From: Spartobacteria bacterium
GTDB taxonomy: Bacteria > Verrucomicrobiota > Verrucomicrobiia > Chthoniobacterales > Terrimicrobiaceae
Length of the DNA stretch: 7,498 nucleotides
Direction of reading: 5' to 3'
Assembly (NCBI GenBank): GCA_947487745.1
Contig: CANKXQ010000060.1
Span: 1 to 7,498 of the forward strand
Below are positions 1-6,388 of the stretch, piece after piece. The translations under genes and the position numbers were made by a program. The first letter of the stretch is position 1, and every line of letters starts with the position of its first letter. The notes beneath the pieces are model-generated. The model did not search any database. It was not told the DNA's origin and worked only from the letters and a program-made list of their open reading frames with translations.

Positions 1-1455
1 GCAGGCATTCACGAGGTGGAGGTCACGGGAAGCGGTGTGGATGAGGACTCCGCGCTCAAGGCGGCCTTTGTCAAAGCGCTCGAGCGCACGGTCGGGACGC
101 TGGTTTATTCCTCCACCACGACCAGGAACTTCCAGCTCGAGAGCGATGTGCAGAAGCTGCTCACGAACGGCTGCATCGAGTCCTACGACGAAATCTCGTC
201 GCGGAATGAAAACGGCGCGGGGGTCAAAACCATACGGGCCCGCGTGCGGCGCGGCGTGGTGGCGGATTTCATGCGGCGCTCGGGCTACTCGGGAGCGGCA
301 GACCTCAGCGACACCTGGGCGCGGCTGGCCACGAGCATTCGCGGGAAAAAGCAGGCTCTCGATATGCTTCACGAGAAGATACCGCAGATTCGCGACGCCC
401 TTTACAAGGTCAGCCTCGTCGATCTGGCGAGCGGGCGCGAGGTCGATGGAAAGACCTTCACTGAGCCATTCACGCAGGAAAACCTCGATGGTGATGTCGT
501 CTGCGTTTGGGCCGCAGTGGTCAAACCCGACTGCCATTTCTGGGACACCCAGGCCGCGCCGCTGCTTGCGGCCTGCTTCGACGTGCTCTCCGAAAAAAAA
601 GGCCGGCTCTTTGTAAACATGAACACCGGCGTTCCCTCGCTGCACGCCTATGGTGACGAAAACCCCGTTGTCTTCGGATCCTTCACCCGCGCGCCGATGC
701 ACCGCTGGCAGCGACTGACAAGAGGGTCCCCTCCCCCATGGCACAATGCGCGTCCCATACCGCGGACGGAATCCGCTCCGCACTGCATCGCGCTTGAGAC
801 GCGCAGCATGAATCCCGACTGTCTCGACCTGTCCCTGTATTTTTTCTCCGACGAAGTCTACCGCCGCATCATGAATCCGCCCGAGGTGCGGAATGCCCAG
901 GACGAACTGACCTCACAACCGGAGTCCTTCGATGCCCTTCGCACCGGCCTGAGGGCGAACCTCACGCTCAAAGGCGGCGGGGAAAAAACCTTCACCGTCC
1001 GGCAAAACGCGCCTCTTTTTCGCCATTTCAGCCTTCCTTGGACGGGGAACATCCAAGCCAAATATTGCGGCCCGTATTTTCCTGCAGGCTCGTTTGCGAA
1101 CGGTTGGAGCGAACAATCCCAATGGCCCTCTTGGAATGGTCCTGTCAAACCCGCGAGAAACACTCCGGGATTCGCACCATTCCTCATTCACCAAGGCCGC
1201 ATTCACCTCGCGACCGGCGCCTACCAGGAGGCGCTCCGGAGAGGGATTCAAAACGAGCGGGGCGAATTTGTCTCCGACGCAGCCGACTGCGAATTCGACT
1301 TGGAGGTTATTGTCCCCTTGGTCTTCAATCTCCATCTCGATGAACTCCGTCGCGTTCAGCAACTGAGCGTCTCCCCGCTCACAGGACCGCCTCCGATCGA
1401 GCCCGGCCTGGGAGACACGCTGCTCAAGGCATTCAAGAAGTGGCTTTCCAAATGA
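1..1455 (+). CDS. Partial exported-type protein of unknown function with LPP20/FlgT_N-like N-terminal region
   Basis: The reading frame is open from the first base (it begins AGIHEVEVTGSG) to a TGA at 1453-1455. The gene therefore probably starts before the window, and the GTG at 16 is unlikely to be the true start. About 484 residues are visible. The first ~95 show the pattern of the LPP20/FlgT N-terminal fold: a VTGSG strand, an alanine-rich helix ending in ERTVGTLV, a later LLTNGCIESYDEI stretch, and a closing strand (TIRARVRRG). That family is usually secreted or periplasmic, so export is inferred; any signal peptide would lie upstream. The remaining ~390 residues, rich in Trp, Pro and Phe, match nothing I recognise. 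I see no catalytic motif or membrane segment, and the C-terminus is basic (KAFKKWLSK). A 112-base gap separates it from the next gene, which is unrelated in function. The reading frame is secure; the fold call is moderate and the function unknown. Confidence 0.8.
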   Translation, partial: AGIHEVEVTGSGVDEDSALKAAFVKALERTVGTLVYSSTTTRNFQLESDVQKLLTNGCIESYDEISSRNENGAGVKTIRARVRRGVVADFMRRSGYSGAADLSDTWARLATSIRGKKQALDMLHEKIPQIRDALYKVSLVDLASGREVDGKTFTEPFTQENLDGDVVCVWAAVVKPDCHFWDTQAAPLLAACFDVLSEKKGRLFVNMNTGVPSLHAYGDENPVVFGSFTRAPMHRWQRLTRGSPPPWHNARPIPRTESAPHCIALETRSMNPDCLDLSLYFFSDEVYRRIMNPPEVRNAQDELTSQPESFDALRTGLRANLTLKGGGEKTFTVRQNAPLFRHFSLPWTGNIQAKYCGPYFPAGSFANGWSEQSQWPSWNGPVKPARNTPGFAPFLIHQGRIHLATGAYQEALRRGIQNERGEFVSDAADCEFDLEVIVPLVFNLHLDELRRVQQLSVSPLTGPPPIEPGLGDTLLKAFKKWLSK

Positions 1456-1567
1456 GGATATTTTAGCAAGGCCGAATGCCACAGTTTTCGCTCGGATTAT
1501 GAGCCTTGGTGAAGCCCTCAAGGGAAAAAACTTCGATCGGCATGCGTTTAGGTGTAGTCGTTTTTCC

Positions 1568-2320
1568 ATGCACCTTACCGAAGCCGTTCGCTACCTTGAT
1601 GACATCCTGCGCACACAAGAGGTCGGGGACTTTCCACAGGCCATGAATGGACTTCAGGTCGAGAACTCGGGCGGCCTGACGCGAATTGGAGCTGCAGTGG
1701 ATGCCACCGAGGCCGTGATCTGCGAAGCGGCCCAGGCCGGGGTGGATTTTTTAATCGTGCACCACGGCCTTTTCTGGAGCGGAGCCCAGAGGGTCACCGG
1801 CGCGGCCTACCGGAAGATGCGCTTGCTCATGGAGGCTGACATGGCGATTTACAGCGCCCATCTGCCGTTGGATATCCATCCCGAGATAGGCAACAACGCT
1901 CTTCTTGCGGCGGCCCTCGGACTCGAAAATGGCGTGCCGTTTTTTCCCACCGCCGGCCAAAATGTGGGATTGAAATTTGAAGCCGAAGTGAGCCGCGAAG
2001 TCTTGCGCGACCACTTGGCGAGAGCCGTCGGCGGGGCGGTGCATCTGGCTCCGGGCGGCCCTGTGCTGGCCAAGTGCATCGGAGTGGTGACAGGAGGTGC
2101 CGGCGGGGATATCGCAAAAGCCGCCGAAGCCGGTGTGGACACATTTATCACCGGCGAGGGGCCGCATTGGTCCTACACGGCAGCGGAGGAGCGGGGGGTG
2201 AATCTCTTTTACGCGGGCCACTACGCCACAGAGACATTCGGCGTCAAAGCCGCAGCGGAACTATTGGCAGGAAAGCTCGCCTTACCTTGGCAATTTATCG
2301 ACCACCCGACAGGACTGTGA
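1568..2320 (+). CDS. Nif3-like dinuclear metal center protein (YbgI family)
   Basis: A 250-residue protein, close to the 247 residues of E. coli YbgI, from the short single-domain branch of the Nif3 family. It shows the family motifs in order: MNGLQVEN (26-33), the metal-binding HHG (H65, H66), SAHLPLD (H98, D102), and AGHYATETFGV (H218, E222). The two His, one Asp, and the late His and Glu sit at the spacing of the YbgI dinuclear metal site. Family members form toroidal hexamers and are often annotated as GTP cyclohydrolase 1 type 2 or as a metal-binding protein, but the physiological substrate is not settled. The frame is open back to 1499 (ATG), but the added 23 residues are not Nif3-like and the family N-terminus (HLTEAVRYLDDIL) begins at 1568. 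There is no Shine-Dalgarno sequence before 1568. The stop abuts the stop of the convergent ACT gene. It is probably cytosolic and probably has its own promoter in 1456-1567, although I could not pick a convincing one. Confidence 0.94.
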   Translation: MHLTEAVRYLDDILRTQEVGDFPQAMNGLQVENSGGLTRIGAAVDATEAVICEAAQAGVDFLIVHHGLFWSGAQRVTGAAYRKMRLLMEADMAIYSAHLPLDIHPEIGNNALLAAALGLENGVPFFPTAGQNVGLKFEAEVSREVLRDHLARAVGGAVHLAPGGPVLAKCIGVVTGGAGGDIAKAAEAGVDTFITGEGPHWSYTAAEERGVNLFYAGHYATETFGVKAAAELLAGKLALPWQFIDHPTGL

Positions 2321-2737
2321 TCAATCCTCCGAGTCAGCTGCGGAAAGAAGTTTGAAAGCCTTTTTCACATCGCTGACGCGCAGAATGAGCAGGCCCTTCT
2401 TGGCGCTGGGCATGGATGCGAGGTAGGCGTATTCGATGTTGACCTTGGATTTTGAAAGAAGACGCGCCACACGCGACAAGCTGCCCGGGCGGTTGTCATT
2501 TTCAATCATGAGCACCTCGCTATCCAGAACCAAGGTGCCACGGGATTCAAGCAACGCGATCGCCTTCTGCGTATCGCTCACCACCATACGAACAGAGGCG
2601 TGGTCCACCGTGTCGATAACGGTCAGACCATAGATATTGATATTCGCTTCTCCGAGGGCATCGCACAGCTCGGCGAGCGTTCCCGGGCGGTTGGCGATAA
2701 AGATGACGAGTTGTTCGACGATGCGCACATTTTTCAT
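2321..2737 (-). CDS. Tandem ACT-domain protein, likely amino-acid-binding regulator
   Basis: A 138-residue protein made of two ACT domains, roughly residues 9-72 and 74-135. Each opens with the ligand-loop signature NRPG (residues 17-20 and 82-85) followed by a helix and a VNI/INIYG-type strand. ACT domains bind small ligands, usually amino acids, at domain interfaces and normally regulate an attached enzyme. Here no enzyme domain is attached, so the protein is probably a free sensor or regulatory partner; its ligand cannot be read from sequence. The start is set at 2737 because family homology begins at MKNVRIVEQL. The frame is open upstream to 2950 but that extension is antisense to rnr and has a non-protein-like composition. 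No clear Shine-Dalgarno sequence precedes the ATG. It diverges from rnr across an 89-base gap and converges with the Nif3-like gene with no spacer. Similar stand-alone double-ACT proteins are known from Bacteroides and relatives. Confidence 0.92.
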   Translation of the reverse strand: MKNVRIVEQLVIFIANRPGTLAELCDALGEANINIYGLTVIDTVDHASVRMVVSDTQKAIALLESRGTLVLDSEVLMIENDNRPGSLSRVARLLSKSKVNIEYAYLASMPSAKKGLLILRVSDVKKAFKLLSAADSED

Positions 2738-2826
2738 ATGCCGCCACTTTCGCCATGCAGGCTGCCCGAGTCGATTGGAAAAAGGCGGGGCTTGCCAGCG
2801 CCATCCAGCGGGGCGATGGATGGGGA

Positions 2827-5130
2827 ATGCCGAATCCCAAAAAAAGCGGACGGAACAAGCCTTTGCAAAGTCGTTCCAACAGTAAGACAGACGATCCCCG
2901 CAAATCGCCGCGCCATGGCGCAGCAAAGCCGCCCGCCGCGAAGCCATCAAAACGCAGCGGCACGTTCCAAAAATCGACCGGTGAGTCCTCGCAGAAACTC
3001 CGCGCCTCGATCCTGCGTCAAATCTCGCAACGTCCGCTGGACGCCGCCGGCATCGCTTCCGCCTTGGACCTCCCGCCGGTTTGGAAAGGCAAACTCCTCC
3101 AACTTTTGAAGGAGATGGAGACGGCCGGCGACATCGCCCGCATCCGCAAGGACCGCTACATCATTCCCAAAGAAGCCGATCTTTTTACAGGTATCCTCCA
3201 GATGCACGCCAATGGCGGAGCGCATGTGCTCAATGAAAAGCAGGGCGAGCCGGACCTCTACATCCGTGCAGAGAATTGCTTCACCGCCATGCACGGTGAC
3301 CGCGTCGTGGCACGCATATCCAGTCAACCCGAGGAACCGGGCTTTTTTTCCAGACCCGAGCGACGCCGCGAAGGCAAGGTCATCCGCGTCCTCACCCGCG
3401 CCAACGAAACCATCGTCGGCACACTCCAGCGCTCGAAAAACTTTTTCTATGTCGTGGCCGACGATCCGCGATTCGTTCAAAATCTGTATGTCAAACCGCC
3501 CGCCCCGCCGCTGCTGGCAAAGGTCGGCGACAAGGTGGTGGCAAAGCTCGACTCCTGGCCATCCCGCCATGTGAACCCCGAGGGCCACCTCATCGAAATT
3601 CTCGGCCCGACCGGTGCGCCGGGCGTCGACATGCTCTCGATCATTCGCAAGCACAGGCTACCATTGGAATTTCCCCATGATGTCCTGCGCGAGGCGGAGC
3701 GCGTCTCCCCGGAGGTCGACCCCGCCGATGCCGCCAAGCGCGAGGATTTGCGGGACCGCTTTATTTTCACCATCGACCCGGATGACGCAAAGGACTTTGA
3801 CGACGCCATCAATGTGGAGCGCATTCCCGATGGTTGGCGTGTCGGCATCCATATCGCCGATGTGTCCCACTATGTGAAACCCAAGTCCGCCCTCGACCGC
3901 GAGGCGCATACGCGAGGGAACAGCGTTTATCTCGCCGATAGAGTCATCCCGATGCTCCCCGAGGCACTCAGCAATGGCATCTGCAGCCTCAAGCCGCAGG
4001 TCGACCGCATGGCGTTCTCCGTCTTCGCCGAGATCCTGCAGAGCGGAAAAATCCAATCCGTCCGCTTCGCCAAGACAGTCATCCGCAGCGCCGCGCGGCT
4101 CACCTACAAACAGGCGTTTGCCATTCTCGAGAAGCCGCCAAAAAAAGGCGACCTCCTCTCCGAGCGCGTCCACACCGCATGGGAACTCTCATCCTTGCTC
4201 CGCAAAAAACGCTTCGCCGCCGGATCCCTCGATCTGGAATTTCCTGAAATCAAAGTCTGGCTCGACGAAACCGGCCGCCCCGTGCGACTTGAGCGCGTGG
4301 AGAACGACATTTCCCACCAACTCATCGAGGAACTCATGCTCCTCGCGAACGAACTCGTCGCCCGCGAGCTCAAGCACCGGAAGCAACCCGCCGTTTACCG
4401 TATCCACGAGAAGCCGGACCCCGACAAACTCGCTGAGTTCCGGGAATTCGCCGCCTCGCAAGGCATCCGCGCCGGCGACCTCACCCACCGTCCCGAGCTT
4501 CAAAAACTCCTCGCCTCCCTGCATGGCAAACCCTTCGCGTCAGCTGTCAAAATAGCACTGCTGAAAAGCCTCAAGCGCGCCCGCTATTTTCCTGAACCCC
4601 TCGGCCACTACGGTCTCTCGAAGCCGGACTACACCCACTTCACCAGTCCGATCCGGCGCTACAGCGACCTCATCGTGCACCGCGCCCTCGAGCGCCAACT
4701 CGGCCTCACCAAGAGCGGCCCGGATTCCTCCACCCTTGGCGCCATGGCCGAACACATCTCCACCACCGAACGCTCCGCAGCCGATGCCGAGAAGGAATCC
4801 GTGCGCCTCAAAAAACTCGAGTTCTTCCAACTCCAAACCACAGAAGGCAAACGCCAGAAATTCCGCGCCATGATTATGGATGTTCGGAATTTCGGATTCT
4901 TCGTCGAACTGCCCGAGTTTCTGCTCACAGGCCTCGTCCATGTGTCCTCACTCGAAGGCGACTTCTACATCCACGAACCCTCGCGCGGACGCCTCTGCGG
5001 ACGAAAAACCAAGAAAGTCTACCAGGTCGGCGACTTCCTGGAGGTCGCAGTCGACCGCGTAGATATGTTCAAGCAGCAGGTGGATTTCAAACCCGCCTGC
5101 CCCCCACGCCTCATCGCGAAAAAGGTCTGA
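2827..5130 (+). CDS. rnr: Ribonuclease R (RNB-family 3'-5' exoribonuclease)
   Basis: Processive 3'-5' hydrolytic exoribonuclease that degrades structured RNA and takes part in mRNA turnover and RNA quality control in the cytosol. From 2827 it is 767 residues (E. coli RNase R, 813). Order: a Lys/Arg/Ser/Pro-rich tail (1-55); a winged-helix region (about 56-112); two cold-shock OB domains (about 117-260); the RNB catalytic domain (about 306-650); and an S1 domain (about 674-756). The catalytic motif TIDPDDAKDFDDAI at 315-328 carries D317, D323, D325 and D326 at the spacing of RNase II D201/D207/D209/D210. The base-clamping tyrosine is Y368 in NSVYLADRVIPMLPE, and the active-site arginine is R610 in HFTSPIRRYSD. 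The segment PMLPEALSNGICSLKP resembles RNase R rather than RNase II. An in-frame ATG at 2755 would add 24 residues but has no ribosome binding site; 2827 is preceded directly by GGATGGGGA, so the start is uncertain. The gene is intact. Confidence 0.96.
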   Translation: MPNPKKSGRNKPLQSRSNSKTDDPRKSPRHGAAKPPAAKPSKRSGTFQKSTGESSQKLRASILRQISQRPLDAAGIASALDLPPVWKGKLLQLLKEMETAGDIARIRKDRYIIPKEADLFTGILQMHANGGAHVLNEKQGEPDLYIRAENCFTAMHGDRVVARISSQPEEPGFFSRPERRREGKVIRVLTRANETIVGTLQRSKNFFYVVADDPRFVQNLYVKPPAPPLLAKVGDKVVAKLDSWPSRHVNPEGHLIEILGPTGAPGVDMLSIIRKHRLPLEFPHDVLREAERVSPEVDPADAAKREDLRDRFIFTIDPDDAKDFDDAINVERIPDGWRVGIHIADVSHYVKPKSALDREAHTRGNSVYLADRVIPMLPEALSNGICSLKPQVDRMAFSVFAEILQSGKIQSVRFAKTVIRSAARLTYKQAFAILEKPPKKGDLLSERVHTAWELSSLLRKKRFAAGSLDLEFPEIKVWLDETGRPVRLERVENDISHQLIEELMLLANELVARELKHRKQPAVYRIHEKPDPDKLAEFREFAASQGIRAGDLTHRPELQKLLASLHGKPFASAVKIALLKSLKRARYFPEPLGHYGLSKPDYTHFTSPIRRYSDLIVHRALERQLGLTKSGPDSSTLGAMAEHISTTERSAADAEKESVRLKKLEFFQLQTTEGKRQKFRAMIMDVRNFGFFVELPEFLLTGLVHVSSLEGDFYIHEPSRGRLCGRKTKKVYQVGDFLEVAVDRVDMFKQQVDFKPACPPRLIAKKV

Positions 5131-5150
5131 CGAGATTTTTAAATTCCCTC

Positions 5151-5179
5151 TTGCCCCGACTCCGCACGCCGACTACAAA
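5151..5179 (+). promoter_or_regulatory. Putative sigma-70-type promoter of the coiled-coil/lipoprotein unit
   Basis: TTGCCC (5151-5156) and TACAAA (5174-5179) are separated by exactly 17 bases; each matches four of six positions of the TTGACA and TATAAT consensus. Transcription would begin around 5186, giving a leader of about 20 bases before the ATG at 5206. It lies in the 75-base gap after rnr, where no convincing rnr terminator is visible, so read-through from rnr is also possible. Eye-matched only. Confidence 0.4.
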
Positions 5180-5205
5180 CACTGTCTTCACAATTCCTCC
5201 ATTTC

Positions 5206-6018
5206 ATGGGAAAAATTCTCATCATAGTCTCCATTGTTCTCGCTGCGGCATCCGCTGGTGTGGGCTTTGTAAATAGAAGTCATCTCCTTCAAACCAAGGA
5301 TGAGTTGGCCGCATCCCGCCAAGAGACAGTAACCACCAAAGGTAATCTCGACGCGGAAGTCAAAAAACTTGCCGATGCCAATAATACGATTAGCGAAATG
5401 ACTGTTGTGAAACAAGGCCTCGACTCCGACCTTGCCAAACAAAAAGGCGACTTGAGCGCGAAAACAACCCAGCTCACCGAGACTCAATCCAAACTAACCA
5501 AGGCCGAAGAAGAATTGGCCACGGCAAATACGGATATTCTCACCAAGGGGGAAAAAATCACCCAACTCGAATCTCAACTCGCCGCAGCGGCAACCACCGC
5601 GCAAACGCCAGTCTCGACCGATGAAGACAAAGCCCGCATCACCGAGCTTGAGACCCTGAACACCAAACTCGACGCGGATAACAAGAACCTCGAAGGCAAA
5701 CTTGCTGCACTTCAAAAAACCGCCCGCGAAAAAGAAGCCAAACAAGCCCTCACGCGCGTCACCGGCCGCGTCCTTGCCGTGAATCAAGCATGGAACTTCG
5801 TAGTCCTCAGCCTGGGCAATAAAAGCGGCATCGATAGCAACATGGAATTTCTCGTAAAACGCGGCAGCACGCTCATTGGTAAAGTCCGCACCACCACGGT
5901 CGAACCTTCCACCTCCATTGCAGACATCATCCCAGCGAGCCTCGCTCGCGGACTCAGCATCCAACCCGGCGATGACATCATTTACCAAACAGCTCAAAAT
6001 GAGAGCGCTGCTTTTTAG
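5206..6018 (+). CDS. Membrane-anchored coiled-coil protein with FlgT_C-like beta domain, function unknown
   Basis: A 270-residue protein. Residues 4-22 (ILIIVSIVLAAASAGVGFV) form one hydrophobic segment after a single Lys, best read as an uncleaved inner-membrane anchor with the rest in the periplasm. Residues ~26-128 and ~140-180 are long heptad-like helices rich in Lys, Glu, Gln, Ala and Leu (for example LTKAEEELA), joined by an Ala/Thr/Pro linker (129-138). Residues ~186-260 are predicted beta-rich, starting TGRVLAVNQAWNFVVLSLG, with a GIDSNMEFLV turn, a GKVRTTTVEPSTSIADI stretch and a closing IQPGDDIIY. This pattern recalls the C-terminal domain of flagellar FlgT and other small OB/SH3-like periplasmic domains, but no flagellar gene is nearby. 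The overall layout also resembles MreC in outline, without its second barrel. No Shine-Dalgarno sequence precedes the ATG. Its last 20 bases overlap the lipoprotein gene, so the two are probably co-translated. The gene is secure, the membrane topology likely and the function unknown. Confidence 0.88.
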   Translation: MGKILIIVSIVLAAASAGVGFVNRSHLLQTKDELAASRQETVTTKGNLDAEVKKLADANNTISEMTVVKQGLDSDLAKQKGDLSAKTTQLTETQSKLTKAEEELATANTDILTKGEKITQLESQLAAAATTAQTPVSTDEDKARITELETLNTKLDADNKNLEGKLAALQKTAREKEAKQALTRVTGRVLAVNQAWNFVVLSLGNKSGIDSNMEFLVKRGSTLIGKVRTTTVEPSTSIADIIPASLARGLSIQPGDDIIYQTAQNESAAF

Positions 6019-6169
6019 CCTTCTCATCCTATCGGCAGCCATCTTGGCCGGCTGCGCCACGGACGAACCACGATCCGCCGCCCATGCCGAAGGCTCCCTT
6101 CCATGGAATCGCCCCGCCTCTTGGGAAGGCGCCGGAGCCCTCGGCTCCGCCATGCAAGGCACCCGCTAA
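5999..6169 (+). CDS. Micro-lipoprotein (56 residues) overlapping the coiled-coil gene
   Basis: A short gene in the +1 frame relative to its neighbour, starting at an ATG inside the last 20 bases of the upstream CDS and ending at TAA 6167-6169. It has a textbook lipoprotein signal: M-R, a hydrophobic core (ALLFSLLILSAAI), then the lipobox LAGC with the acceptor cysteine at residue 19. The mature peptide is only about 38 residues, with Asp at position +3 after Cys (CATD). It ends in a Trp/Pro/Gly-rich motif, SLPWNRPASWEGAGALGSAMQGTR minus its first residues at 34-56, which looks constrained rather than random. I think similar SLPWNRP-type tails occur in other Verrucomicrobia-like genomes, but this is recollection, not a search. 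There is no separate ribosome binding site; the overlap implies translational coupling to the coiled-coil protein and a shared envelope role. A terminator follows within 30 bases. Function unknown. Confidence 0.82.
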   Translation: MRALLFSLLILSAAILAGCATDEPRSAAHAEGSLPWNRPASWEGAGALGSAMQGTR

Positions 6170-6172
6170 GAC

Positions 6173-6197
6173 AAAAGCCCACCGCTTGCCTGTGGGC
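6173..6197 (-). terminator. Rho-independent terminator for the minus-strand hisH-hisA unit
   Basis: On the minus strand, a six-base-pair stem GCCCAC/GTGGGC (plus-strand 6177-6182 with 6192-6197) with a nine-base loop is followed by TTTTGTC (6176 downward). It lies about 190 bases past the hisA stop, so the his transcript would carry a long 3' untranslated stretch. The stem is short and the U-tract has four bases, so it is a moderate candidate. Confidence 0.5.
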
Positions 6198-6225
6198 GGG
6201 GCATCGTCTCGAATGCCCCATTTTT
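6198..6225 (+). terminator. Rho-independent terminator for the coiled-coil/lipoprotein unit
   Basis: A perfect seven-base-pair stem GGGGCAT/ATGCCCC (6198-6204 with 6213-6219), with an eight-base loop, is followed by ATTTTTC (6220-6226). It begins 28 bases after the lipoprotein stop and immediately follows the oppositely directed hairpin, forming a back-to-back pair between the convergent units. Confidence 0.7.
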
Positions 6226-6388
6226 CAACCGCGCAGCGGTGTCTGAGGATGGGGTGTCAGTCTCGACCGTGCAGGCGCAGGGCGCAGTTCGGGCGGTTTT
6301 GGACAAGGTGGTGTCTGAAAGCGGTTTTGAGCCTTCCTTGATTGAAGTTTGGGTCATGCGGGACGATGACCCTCCGAGGCGTGTTTTT
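6226..6388. other. Gap between terminator and hisA; no confident gene
   Basis: This 163-base stretch would be the 3' untranslated region of the hisH-hisA transcript. It contains a small perfect hairpin ACCGC-GCA-GCGGT (6228-6240) with no U-tract. It is open on both strands: a minus-strand frame from ATG 6357 runs 63 codons (to 6166) with a GGAGG 13 bases upstream, and a plus-strand frame from GTG 6239 runs into antisense hisA. Neither product has a recognisable motif. The minus frame reads straight through both terminator hairpins, and the plus frame lies mainly opposite hisA, so I call neither a gene. Confidence 0.5.

Noticed and set aside
1504..1530. CCTTG...CAAGG inverted repeat before the Nif3-like gene, followed by six A
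   Set aside because: The stem is only five base pairs and the A run would follow on the plus strand as A, not U. It is not a terminator on either strand.
1499..1567. Upstream in-frame ATG giving the Nif3-like protein 23 more residues
   Set aside because: The extension is not like the family N-terminus, and YbgI-type proteins start near HLTEAVRYLDD; the extra segment has no ribosome binding site.
913..1569. 218-codon minus-strand frame opposite the first gene
   Set aside because: No recognisable motif, no promoter or ribosome binding site. The plus-strand frame is longer and has a coherent N-terminal fold pattern.
2711..2739. TTGTTC-17-TCATAT as a possible rnr promoter
   Set aside because: The -10 matches only three of six bases and lies inside the ACT gene; too weak to list.
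2738..2950. N-terminal extension of the ACT protein reading back to 2950
   Set aside because: It is antisense to rnr, its residue composition (Trp, Arg, Cys-rich) is not protein-like, and ACT homology starts at 2737.
2947..3654. Long minus-strand frame (235 codons) inside rnr
   Set aside because: It is a shadow frame opposite a clearly homologous RNase R coding sequence, with no motif of its own.
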